Origin: CAZPLZ01 sp964587525 | GTDB lineage: Bacteria > Oederibacteriota > CAKKQC01 | NCBI GenBank assembly: GCA_964587525.1 | Contig: CAZPLZ010000059.1 | Coordinates: 1 to 18,673, forward strand | Reading direction: 5' to 3' | Length of the DNA: 18,673 nucleotides | Part shown: positions 7,395 to 14,862 of the stretch, in pieces | Position numbering within the stretch: position 1 is the first letter of the stretch | Layout: each line of letters starts with the position of its first letter | Position numbers and translations under genes: made by a program | Notes under the pieces: model-generated | What the model saw: only the letters and a program-made list of their open reading frames with translations | Database searches by the model: none | Told to the model about the DNA's origin: nothing

Positions 7395-8842
7395 AACTGA
7401 AGCTGATTGATTATAGGTGTTCCTTCTACGGATTTCCTCATAAAGTTCAGATTCGTGACCCGACCGGCATCGATGGTGAAGCCCACGACCCGCTCATGTT
7501 CATCCCGCCTAAAGAAGAGTTTGAACGGTTTCGAAAACGCATCCTTCCCTGAAGGCTTCATGGCAATCTTCGGCCTGTTATTCACGGACAGGAATAATTG
7601 ACGATCCTGGCGCGATATGCGGTAGGTGACGTCTAACTCGTCGCTATAGTAGGCACCGACGAATTCCGCCAGTTGCTTCTTCGAGAGACGCAATGTGTCA
7701 CTCGCTTCGGGCTTGGATTTCGGACTTTTGTCAGCCTTGGCCACTTTCGGCTCGAGATGATCCGCCAGATACATATCCGCCACTTCAAAAGCGCGCGCCG
7801 TTGGATTGAAGTTTGCCAGATTGCTCAAAATGACGACTGAGAATTTGTGTTCCGGGAAGCGCAGCAGTTGCGCTTTGTAGCCGCCCAATGCCCCCGCGTG
7901 GGCGACCGTTTTAGCTCCTCGGTATGTGCCGTGCCGGAGCGCGAAGGCATAGTCCACCTCCTCACCGTTACTGAATTTGCCGTTAACCAGCATCCGCTCA
8001 ATCAATTCGGGACTGCCTTTGCCTAATTTGTTGTCGTAGAAATTCTGGTCCCAAAGATAGAGGTCTTCTACGGTGGTGTAAAGCCCCCCGGAGCCTACCA
8101 AATCAAAACGCGTGATCAAATTGCCGAACCCACCGTCGTCGGTCTTGGTATATCCGAACGCCCGATGCTTGATGATGTGCTGATTGTCATCATGAAAATG
8201 GGAGTTGTTCATACCAAGCGGCTCAAAGATGTGCTTGTGGGCAAACTCTCGAAGGGTTTCACCGGAAGCTCGTTTGACGATTACCGCCAACAAAAAATAG
8301 CAGGAGTTGCTGTAGAGAAATTTTGTACCCGGTGTAAAGTTCAATTCTTTCTGCCGGCAAATCATTTGCAAGACGGCGTCTTCCGGGATGTGATCCAAGT
8401 GGTCTCGACCGGAAAGCCTCCACAACGTGAGGTAGTCGCGGATGCCGCTGGTGTGGTGAATCAGGTGCCGGATGGTGATGGAACGAGCGTATTCGGGAAT
8501 TTCAGGGATGAATGTGCGAACATCAGCGTCCAGAGACAGTGTACCTTGTTCCTCCAGCAGCAAGATGCTCATCGTCACGAACTGCTTCGAGGTCGAGCAG
8601 ATGTAAAACACGGAATTGGGCGAAATCGGAACGTCATGCTCCAAGTCGGCCATGCCATAGCCTCTCGTGTAGAGGACCTCACCGTCCTTGATAACCGCGA
8701 GGGCACACCCAGGTGAGCTGGGTTTGTCCCACTTCGCAAAGATTGCGTCTGTCTGTGAAGGTTGAGGCGATGAGTAGGCAAGCTGGTGACTGGAGAGCAA
8801 TGGAATCAAGACCGCTAGGAAGCAAACACGGGATTTTTTCAT
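7364..8842 (-). CDS. Secreted serine hydrolase, beta-lactamase/D-aminopeptidase-like, with C-terminal extension
   Basis: A 492-residue protein from ATG 8842. That start opens a signal peptide (MKKSRVCFLAVLIPLLSS); a longer frame to 8887 only translates the upstream heptad repeat. Family motifs are SxxK at S83-T-S-K86, YxN at Y177-S-N179, and HAGALGG as the third element. The class C fold ends near residue 370 and is followed by a roughly 100-residue beta-rich C-terminal domain, often seen on these hydrolases. PBP-like and D-aminopeptidase activities are both possible; the substrate cannot be read from sequence. GC is about 50%. The last dozen codons (LQLWKKESSSKE) are read out of frame from the start of the AT-rich gene, so the original C-terminus may have been replaced when that gene joined. 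Confidence 0.85.
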   Translation of the reverse strand: MKKSRVCFLAVLIPLLSSHQLAYSSPQPSQTDAIFAKWDKPSSPGCALAVIKDGEVLYTRGYGMADLEHDVPISPNSVFYICSTSKQFVTMSILLLEEQGTLSLDADVRTFIPEIPEYARSITIRHLIHHTSGIRDYLTLWRLSGRDHLDHIPEDAVLQMICRQKELNFTPGTKFLYSNSCYFLLAVIVKRASGETLREFAHKHIFEPLGMNNSHFHDDNQHIIKHRAFGYTKTDDGGFGNLITRFDLVGSGGLYTTVEDLYLWDQNFYDNKLGKGSPELIERMLVNGKFSNGEEVDYAFALRHGTYRGAKTVAHAGALGGYKAQLLRFPEHKFSVVILSNLANFNPTARAFEVADMYLADHLEPKVAKADKSPKSKPEASDTLRLSKKQLAEFVGAYYSDELDVTYRISRQDRQLFLSVNNRPKIAMKPSGKDAFSKPFKLFFRRDEHERVVGFTIDAGRVTNLNFMRKSVEGTPIINQLQLWKKESSSKE

Positions 8843-8889
8843 GGTCAATTGTAAATAGCTAATGGCCAATTGCCAATTATCGGTCAATT
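8843..8889. repeat. Degenerate 7-bp tandem repeat before the serine hydrolase
   Basis: On the plus strand five consecutive heptads starting AAT (AATTGTA, AATAGCT, AATGGCC, AATTGCC, AATTATC) fill 8847-8881. The octamer GGTCAATT flanks them at 8843-8850 and 8882-8889. The array fills the 41-bp gap between two minus-strand genes and overlaps the stop codon of the upstream one (8884-8886). Heptamer arrays of this AATT type recur in non-coding DNA of several bacterial phyla; their role is unclear. Confidence 0.7.
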
Positions 8890-11856
8890 CAACATAGGGT
8901 CCGGCCGCACCGTGATCGTCCCCGAGTAGCTTTTCCCGTTGACGTTCATGCGCACGACGTATTCGCCAGGTCCGGCTAGCCGGCCTCGCAGCCGTTTGGC
9001 GAAAGCTTTTCGGCCTAAAACTTGCCGCAAGGAGCGCGCGTAGCGAAAGCGATCGAAAAGCGCCTGCAACACCGCGTTGAGCTCCTCATCGGATTTTGCC
9101 TTCTCAAAAACGCCCTTCTGCTCTTCGAGCCACTGACGCTGCATGTCCGCGAGGTTGGGAAGGCTCAGGAGCTTATCGAAGCTCTCAGCCATCTGTCCGC
9201 GAAATTGCTTTCTCTGCCGCTCGCTGGGATCAAACCGAAAGTCCCACCAGGCCCGGTTAATCCCCGGTTCGTTTGAAACCACCAGATGTCTGATGTTTTT
9301 GCCCATGATGTCCGTGATTTCCATGACCACGTCATCTGTGGGTCGCGATTGCAAGTAGTAATTGATGATGCCGCCGCTGATCAACTTGGCCCGAACGATA
9401 TTTTCTCTCCTGGGAATGTAGGGGGGGTTTTCGCCGGCATAGAACATGTGGCCGCGAACCCCTCCTCGCGTGGCATCCTTCCAAATCGTCATCGGACGAT
9501 TATCGAAGATATGTGCCTCGGCCTGGGTGACTTCATCCGTCAACTGCTGGAGTGGGGTCATGTCATCGAGAATCCACAAGCTGCGCCCGTGCGTTCCGGC
9601 TATCAGGTCGCCATCTCGCGGATGAATGACCAGATCGTGAAATGCCACGGTGGGCATGTTGTTCATGAGCCGCGACCACGTTTGTCCGCCAGTCATTGAT
9701 ACGAAACACCTAAATTCGGAGCCGACGAAAAGCAAGTTTTTATTTTTCAGATCTTCCCGAATGACGTACAGGACCTCGCCGTGTGGAATGTTGTTTGTGA
9801 TATTGGTCCAGCTCTTCCCGAAGTCATCTGTTTTGAATACCCACGCTGACAGGTCAGCGCTGCGGTGTCCGTCCAAAGTCACGTAGGCGGTGCCTTCATC
9901 AAAGTGCGAAGCCTCGACGCTGCTCACCCAGGTCCGCTTGGGGACATCACGAATCCTGCGACGTACATTTTTCCAAGTCACCCCCCCATCCCGGGTAACT
10001 TGCACGTTACCATCATCCGTGCCCACCCAGATCAACGATGGATCAAGCGGCGATTCCGAAAAAGCCGTGATCGAACAATGGGTTTCCGCACCTGAAGCGT
10101 CACGCGTCAGCCCCCCTGATTCACGATCCGTTTTGACCCGATCATTGGTGGACAGGTCCGGGCTGATGATCTGCCAGTGGTAGCCCCCGTCCACGGTTTT
10201 GAACAGGTGATTTCCACCCAAGTATAAAATCTGTGGATTATGATGCGACATCACGAGCGGGCTGCGCCAGTTAAAACGGAACGTTTCCGGCAATCGGTTT
10301 CCAGCTGAGGAATCCACTTCCTTGACGTAAGCCCGGTAATTGATGATGTTTCTTGGGCTCGGCCCGGTGCGTTCCACAGCGCGGGTTTCGGCATTGTATC
10401 TGCGAAAGCTGCCATTTTCGGCTTCCGTGAAGACGTTGCGCCAATCGGTCGGATCAATTTGGACGAACATGCCATCGCCCCAATGCAGCTTCCACCAACT
10501 GTCGGTCAGGATGCCGCGCACGTCTTTGCTGAAGCTGGGCCCGCCCCACGTGCCGTTATCCTGGGTTCCTCCATAAACATAGTACGGGTCTCGCATATCA
10601 ACCCCGATGGCATAAAACTGTCCGACTGGCTGGTTGTCGAAAAAGATAAAACTCTTAGCGTGGTCGTGCGTCAATGTTAGACCCTTGTCTTTTCCCAAGT
10701 AGTACCGGTCCTCGTTGGTAGGGTCAATCCACATCGCGTGATAGTCGAGCCCGCCTTCGAAGTTCAACTCTCCTGCCTTAAACGTCTGGCCGCCGTCCTC
10801 CGAGAGTTGAATTGTCTTCGTCAAAACATAGACCCGCTGATCGTCGAGCGGATTAATGTGGATGTGGCTGTAGTAAAATGGTCTGTTGTTGTATCGGTTT
10901 AGGAACCTCCAGCTTTGGCCGCCATCTTCGGATCGGTAAATGCCGGTACCCAGCTTGCTCATATCGTCGTAGTCTTTTTCGTACATTTTAGGCTGAAAAC
11001 CATGTTCACAGATCGCCATAATGATCTGGGGGTTTTGTCTATAAATCGCCAGCCCGATCCGGCCAGTGTCTCCAGTTGGTAAGCCATTGGTGAGTTTCTT
11101 CCAAGACGCGCCTCCGTCCATGGTTTTGAATATCCCACCATTGGGGCCACCGCTGTCGAAACGGTAGGGTTTGCGCAGACGCTGATAGAAAGCAACGTAG
11201 AGGGTGTTGGGGTCAATTGGGTCCATAACGAGATCGATGGCTCCAGTCTTACCATCATCTGGCAAACCCTTCGTGAGTTTCGTCCATGTTTTTCCACCAT
11301 CCGTGGTTTTGAAAAGCCCCCGATCACCAATGTCTCCCCAGAGAAACCCGATGGCAGCGACGTAAACGATGTCCGGGTTGTTGGGATTGGTGACGATGCG
11401 TGCGATTTGGTAGGTGTCCCGCAGCCCCATGTGGCTGAACGTTCTGCCCCCGTCTGTCGACTTGTAGATCCCATCGCCCCAACCCACGCTGTTGCGGTTG
11501 TTGGCCTCGCCGGTTCCAACCCAAATGATGTCAGGGTCGTGTTGAAAAATCGCGATATCACCGATTGAAGCACTGCCATAATTATCGAAAATTGGCTCCC
11601 ACGTCGTGCCGGCATTGGTGGACTTCCAAACCCCACCCGACGCCGAAGCCATAACCACGTGTCTGAAATCTTCATCCAGAGCCTCCACATCCACAATCCT
11701 GCCAGAAAAATTGGCCGGACCGATGCTACGCCACTTCATTTCTTTGAAAAGATCGTGCGCCGGGACTTCGTCGAGCGGCGGTTTTGCACCGATACATAGC
11801 AGAGACAAGCCAAGTAATGGCAGTATGGGGAGCTTCAGTTTCTTGCGGCAAGACAT
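8884..11856 (-). CDS. Secreted Asp-box (BNR/VPS10-sortilin-like) beta-propeller protein
   Basis: A 990-residue secreted protein usually annotated as glycosyl hydrolase or VPS10/sortilin-like; function unknown. A signal-like segment (LPILPLLGLSLLC) follows SCRKK. I count about ten Asp-box-type repeats of the S/T-x-D-G-G-x-T-W form between about residues 80 and 740, including KSTNAGTTW, KSTDGGRTF, KTTDGGKTW, KTMDGGASW, RSEDGGQSW, LSEDGGQTF, KTVDGGYHW, TRDGGVTW, KTDDFGKSW and SMTGGQTW. This suggests one large or two seven-bladed propellers. The conserved tail follows: INYYLQS, NRAWWDFRFDP, a helical stretch near 870-940, and a final strand-rich segment ending TITVRPDP. No sialidase catalytic set is evident, so binding or scaffolding is as likely as catalysis. 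Start ATG 11856 is chosen over TTG 11877 because GGAGG precedes it. GC is about 50%. Confidence 0.85.
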   Translation of the reverse strand: MSCRKKLKLPILPLLGLSLLCIGAKPPLDEVPAHDLFKEMKWRSIGPANFSGRIVDVEALDEDFRHVVMASASGGVWKSTNAGTTWEPIFDNYGSASIGDIAIFQHDPDIIWVGTGEANNRNSVGWGDGIYKSTDGGRTFSHMGLRDTYQIARIVTNPNNPDIVYVAAIGFLWGDIGDRGLFKTTDGGKTWTKLTKGLPDDGKTGAIDLVMDPIDPNTLYVAFYQRLRKPYRFDSGGPNGGIFKTMDGGASWKKLTNGLPTGDTGRIGLAIYRQNPQIIMAICEHGFQPKMYEKDYDDMSKLGTGIYRSEDGGQSWRFLNRYNNRPFYYSHIHINPLDDQRVYVLTKTIQLSEDGGQTFKAGELNFEGGLDYHAMWIDPTNEDRYYLGKDKGLTLTHDHAKSFIFFDNQPVGQFYAIGVDMRDPYYVYGGTQDNGTWGGPSFSKDVRGILTDSWWKLHWGDGMFVQIDPTDWRNVFTEAENGSFRRYNAETRAVERTGPSPRNIINYRAYVKEVDSSAGNRLPETFRFNWRSPLVMSHHNPQILYLGGNHLFKTVDGGYHWQIISPDLSTNDRVKTDRESGGLTRDASGAETHCSITAFSESPLDPSLIWVGTDDGNVQVTRDGGVTWKNVRRRIRDVPKRTWVSSVEASHFDEGTAYVTLDGHRSADLSAWVFKTDDFGKSWTNITNNIPHGEVLYVIREDLKNKNLLFVGSEFRCFVSMTGGQTWSRLMNNMPTVAFHDLVIHPRDGDLIAGTHGRSLWILDDMTPLQQLTDEVTQAEAHIFDNRPMTIWKDATRGGVRGHMFYAGENPPYIPRRENIVRAKLISGGIINYYLQSRPTDDVVMEITDIMGKNIRHLVVSNEPGINRAWWDFRFDPSERQRKQFRGQMAESFDKLLSLPNLADMQRQWLEEQKGVFEKAKSDEELNAVLQALFDRFRYARSLRQVLGRKAFAKRLRGRLAGPGEYVVRMNVNGKSYSGTITVRPDPMLN

Positions 11857-11862
11857 GGCCAA

Positions 11863-11867
11863 CCTCC
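11863..11867 (-). promoter_or_regulatory. Ribosome binding site for the beta-propeller gene
   Basis: The minus strand reads GGAGG with a 6-nt gap to ATG at 11856. This selects the second in-frame start over the TTG at 11877. Confidence 0.75.
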
Positions 11868-11908
11868 CCTCCGACAATTCAGCGGAAATCTCAGCGTATT
11901 AAAAAGGC

Positions 11909-13573
11909 TTACGGCGTACGCACGTCACCGGTCGCGGGTGGCTGCACTCCAGGGCCGTAGAGGATTTGGCCTGGCAAGGCGCCGGTGCGCTGGCCGGCGT
12001 CCACCACCAGCGCGCCGTTGACCACCACGTAGTCAAAGCCGACCGAGTACTGGTGCGGCTCCTCAAACGTCGCGGCATCGCTCACCGTCTCGGGATCGAA
12101 GACCACCATGTCGGCCCACATGCCCTCCCGGAGCAGCCCGCGCTCCTTCAACCCAAATCGCAGCGCCGGCAGCGAGGTCATCTTGCGGATGGCCTCCTCC
12201 AGCCGCACCACTTTCTTCTCGCGCACGTAGCGGCCCAGGATGCGCGCTGACGCGCCGTAGCTGCGCGGGTGCGGCTTGCCCTCGCCCAATTTCTTCACGC
12301 CCCCGTCCCGGCCCAGCATCGTCAGGGGATGGCGCAAAATCCGCACCACGTCCTCTTCATCCATCTTGTGGTAGACCATGGACGCCCCGCCTTTCGCCAT
12401 CATGTCAAGCACCGTCTGGATTTGTTTCTTCAGGGTGTCCTTCCGTCCCCACATCCGGTTGATCTCCCGGATATTCTTCCCGGGGAGGGTCTTGTCCCAG
12501 CGCGCCCGCGCCACCACCGCCCACTCCAGGTTCTTCCACCCCTGGACATGCCGGATGACTTGGTACATCTCCTTCGCGATCTTCTTTCGCTCGACCGGGT
12601 CAGCCAGCCGCCGCTCGATCTCTTTTTGCCCGCCTGCCAACGCCCACGGCGGCACCACCCGGTGCAGCCCCGTGCTCGCCGCAGCGTAGGGATATTGGTC
12701 AACGGTGACGTCGAGCCCCTCGGCCCGCGCCTGCTCGACCTGCGCCAGCGTCCGCGTGCTCGCACCCCAGAGGCGTTTGTTCGAAATCTTGAAGTGCGAG
12801 ATTTGCAGCGGCAGGCCCGCCTCGCGGGCGATCTGGATGGCCTCGTCAATCGCCTCAAAAACTTTTGCGCCTTCGTCGCGCATGTGGGTGACGTAGAGGC
12901 CGCCGGAGCGCGCCGCCACCCGTGCCAGCGCGACCACTTCCTCGGTGGTGGCGTAGACCCCGGGCACGTAGACCAGGCCGGTTGACAGCCCCACCGCACC
13001 TTCTTCCATCGCCCGCGCCACCAGCGCCTCCATTTGCTCGAGTTCCTTCGCCGTCGGTGCACGGTTCTCCCTCCCGAACACCGCTCGCCGCACCGAGTTG
13101 TGCCCTACCAGCGTGGCCACGTTCACCCCCACACCGCTCTTTTGGAGGCTCTCGAACCACGCGCCGATCTTCACTTTTGACCCGCCACAGTTGCCCGTCA
13201 CAATCGAGGTCACGCCGTCGGCCACCAGGTTGTCCGCCGTCGGCATCTTGGGCAGCGAGCCCTCCACGTGCATGTGCACGTCAATGAAGCCCGGCGCCAC
13301 CACCTTACCCGCTGCGTCAATCACCCGCGTCGCATTCGCTCCCTCCAGCCCCCCGATGCGCGCAATCCGCCCCGCCCGGATGCCCACGTCGCCCCAAAAC
13401 CAGGCGTTGCCGGCTCCATCCACGATGCGCCCGTTGCGGATCAGGAGGTCATAGTCCGGCGCGCCCTGCGCCCTCACCCCACCCGCAACCACCCCCATCA
13501 GCAGCATTCCCGTAAGAGCTGCACCTATTCGCGCGGCGCCTTCCCGCAGCCGATCCTGAGTCATCGTCTTCAT
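11909..13573 (-). CDS. N-acyl-D-amino-acid deacylase (D-aminoacylase), exported
   Basis: A 554-residue amidohydrolase that removes the acyl group from N-acyl-D-amino acids. Positions are counted from ATG 13573. The full metal-site set of the family is present: HMH (H100, H102), GNCGG with Cys129, THMRDEG (H230) and ISHFK (H260); the catalytic Asp is D423 in LGRDGG. The N-terminus (MTQDRLREG, then GAALTGMLLMGVVAGGVRAQG) looks like a long signal peptide. The C-terminus carries PHQYS and RTGALPG, shared with the deacylase half of the fusion at 1499-4186, so the two are homologues. It is the first gene of the minus-strand group, 52 bp ahead of the beta-propeller gene, and has high GC, about 64%. 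The start is set by AAGGAG seven bases upstream; the frame could extend to 13639 but into the divergent threonine synthase. Confidence 0.93.
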   Translation of the reverse strand: MKTMTQDRLREGAARIGAALTGMLLMGVVAGGVRAQGAPDYDLLIRNGRIVDGAGNAWFWGDVGIRAGRIARIGGLEGANATRVIDAAGKVVAPGFIDVHMHVEGSLPKMPTADNLVADGVTSIVTGNCGGSKVKIGAWFESLQKSGVGVNVATLVGHNSVRRAVFGRENRAPTAKELEQMEALVARAMEEGAVGLSTGLVYVPGVYATTEEVVALARVAARSGGLYVTHMRDEGAKVFEAIDEAIQIAREAGLPLQISHFKISNKRLWGASTRTLAQVEQARAEGLDVTVDQYPYAAASTGLHRVVPPWALAGGQKEIERRLADPVERKKIAKEMYQVIRHVQGWKNLEWAVVARARWDKTLPGKNIREINRMWGRKDTLKKQIQTVLDMMAKGGASMVYHKMDEEDVVRILRHPLTMLGRDGGVKKLGEGKPHPRSYGASARILGRYVREKKVVRLEEAIRKMTSLPALRFGLKERGLLREGMWADMVVFDPETVSDAATFEEPHQYSVGFDYVVVNGALVVDAGQRTGALPGQILYGPGVQPPATGDVRTP

Positions 13574-13580
13574 CTTTTTT

Positions 13581-13586
13581 CTCCTT
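13581..13586 (-). promoter_or_regulatory. Ribosome binding site for D-aminoacylase
   Basis: The minus strand reads AAGGAG, then 7 nt, then ATG at 13573. It decides the start against two other nearby Met codons. Confidence 0.8.
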
Positions 13587-13619
13587 GTCTGCAGTGACTT
13601 CCAATATTCGTACCACCAG

Positions 13620-14840
13620 ATGTGTGCAATGATCAACATATCGATGAAGTTTCCTCTATCTTACGACTTGCACTGTAGTGAGTGCGACAAACCACACTCT
13701 TCGAAGACGTTGCAGCAGATGTGTACCGCCTGTCATCGCCCGCTCTTGGTCAGGTTCAAACTGGACCCCACGATAGGGAAACAGATCCGCGAACGCTTGG
13801 ACTCCGCACATGATCCTCGAACCGTTCATACCTTATGGCAGTATCGTGATATCCTTCCGGTAGCGAACCCTGCTCAGGCCATTTCCCTCGGGGAAGGGAG
13901 AACTCCTCTGTTGAATGCGGAACGGCTCGCGTCACGATTTGGTATGAAACACCTCTGGGTCAAAGATGAATCGCAAAATCCCACCGGGTCTTTCAAGGCC
14001 CGGGGAATGACTGTGGCAATCTCACGAGCCCTTGAGCTGGGAGCTAAGCGTTTTTGCGTCCCGTCGGCGGGAAACGCAGCAGGAGCTGCCGCGGCTTATG
14101 TTGCCCGAACGGATGGTGAGCTTCGAGTCTACATGCCGGCGGATTCTGGAGAGGGGTTCTTTTCCGAATGCAGAGCTTTGGGTGCTGAAGTCAAGGCGGT
14201 CGAGGGGACGATCGCAGACTGCGCCCGCATCATGGCGAACGAATGTCCATCCGAGGATTGGTTTGACCTTTCCACGTTGAAAGAACCGTACCGGATCGAA
14301 GGGAAGAAGACGATGGGGTATGAGTTGTTTGATGATTGTGGCGGAAGATTGCCCGATGCGATCATCTACCCGGCCGGTGGTGGCACCGGTTTAATCGGGA
14401 TGTGGAAGGCATTTCAAGAGATGCGGAAGATGGGATGGCTTGGAATTTCTGACCACCCCCGAATGCTCAGTGTGCAAACGACCGGCTGCGCCCCCATCGT
14501 TCACGCCTTTGAACGGGGCGAAGAGTTCGCAAAACCCATAGAACATCCGCAAACTTCTGCCTTGGGGCTCCGGGTCCCCGGACCCATCGGAGACTTTCTC
14601 ATGCTCCGGGCGATCCGAGAATCTAGGGGTGGTGCGGTTGCGGTGACTGAACAAGAGTGGCAGGGGGGCCAACGGCTCCTGGCTCAGGACCTGGGGCTCT
14701 TCCCTTCCCCTGAAGGGGGCGCCGCGCTGGCCGGATTACAAAAGTTTCTCGACAAAAAAATCATATCCGCAGAGGAAACAGTCGTCCTCTTCAACACCGG
14801 TACCGCCTTCAAATACCCCCCATCGACCTGGCCCAGATAG
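13620..14840 (+). CDS. thrC: Threonine synthase (PLP-dependent), zinc-ribbon N-terminus
   Basis: Converts O-phosphohomoserine to threonine in the cytoplasm. It has 406 residues from ATG 13620. An N-terminal zinc ribbon uses C19-x2-C22 and C35-x2-C38, as in archaeal-type ThrC. The PLP lysine is K126 in NPTGSFKARG. SAGNAAGAAAAY is the phosphate/substrate loop that follows and PAGGGTGLIGMWKAF the glycine-rich PLP-phosphate loop. The end (FNTGTAFKY) is typical. Start is uncertain: ATG at 13620, 13629 or 13644 all lack a clear ribosome binding site; 13644 begins just before the conserved part. No hom or thrB gene is near, so it is out of its usual pathway context, and GC (roughly 55%) is lower than in the flanking hydrolases. 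Cysteate synthase is a related alternative fold member. Confidence 0.85.
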   Translation: MCAMINISMKFPLSYDLHCSECDKPHSSKTLQQMCTACHRPLLVRFKLDPTIGKQIRERLDSAHDPRTVHTLWQYRDILPVANPAQAISLGEGRTPLLNAERLASRFGMKHLWVKDESQNPTGSFKARGMTVAISRALELGAKRFCVPSAGNAAGAAAAYVARTDGELRVYMPADSGEGFFSECRALGAEVKAVEGTIADCARIMANECPSEDWFDLSTLKEPYRIEGKKTMGYELFDDCGGRLPDAIIYPAGGGTGLIGMWKAFQEMRKMGWLGISDHPRMLSVQTTGCAPIVHAFERGEEFAKPIEHPQTSALGLRVPGPIGDFLMLRAIRESRGGAVAVTEQEWQGGQRLLAQDLGLFPSPEGGAALAGLQKFLDKKIISAEETVVLFNTGTAFKYPPSTWPR

Positions 14841-14862
14841 CCTCCGTGCGGAGTTGTCTATC
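14836..14862. terminator. Possible bidirectional terminator hairpin
   Basis: Between convergent genes, GATAG (14836-14840) pairs with CTATC (14858-14862), and inside them CTCC pairs with GGAG around a GTGC loop. The arms are unequal in spacing (1 nt and 4 nt bulge) and there is no T-run, so support is modest. It overlaps both stop codons. Confidence 0.35.

Noticed and set aside
8843..8887. Fifteen extra N-terminal residues on the serine hydrolase (NWQLAISYLQL)
   Set aside because: They are a translation of the heptad repeat; a normal signal peptide starts at 8842.
12269..12985. A 238-residue plus-strand frame inside the D-aminoacylase
   Set aside because: His/Arg/Pro-rich shadow of a gene with a complete active site on the other strand.
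13574..13639. Extended D-aminoacylase start overlapping threonine synthase
   Set aside because: AAGGAG seven bases before ATG 13573 and the signal peptide fix the start downstream.
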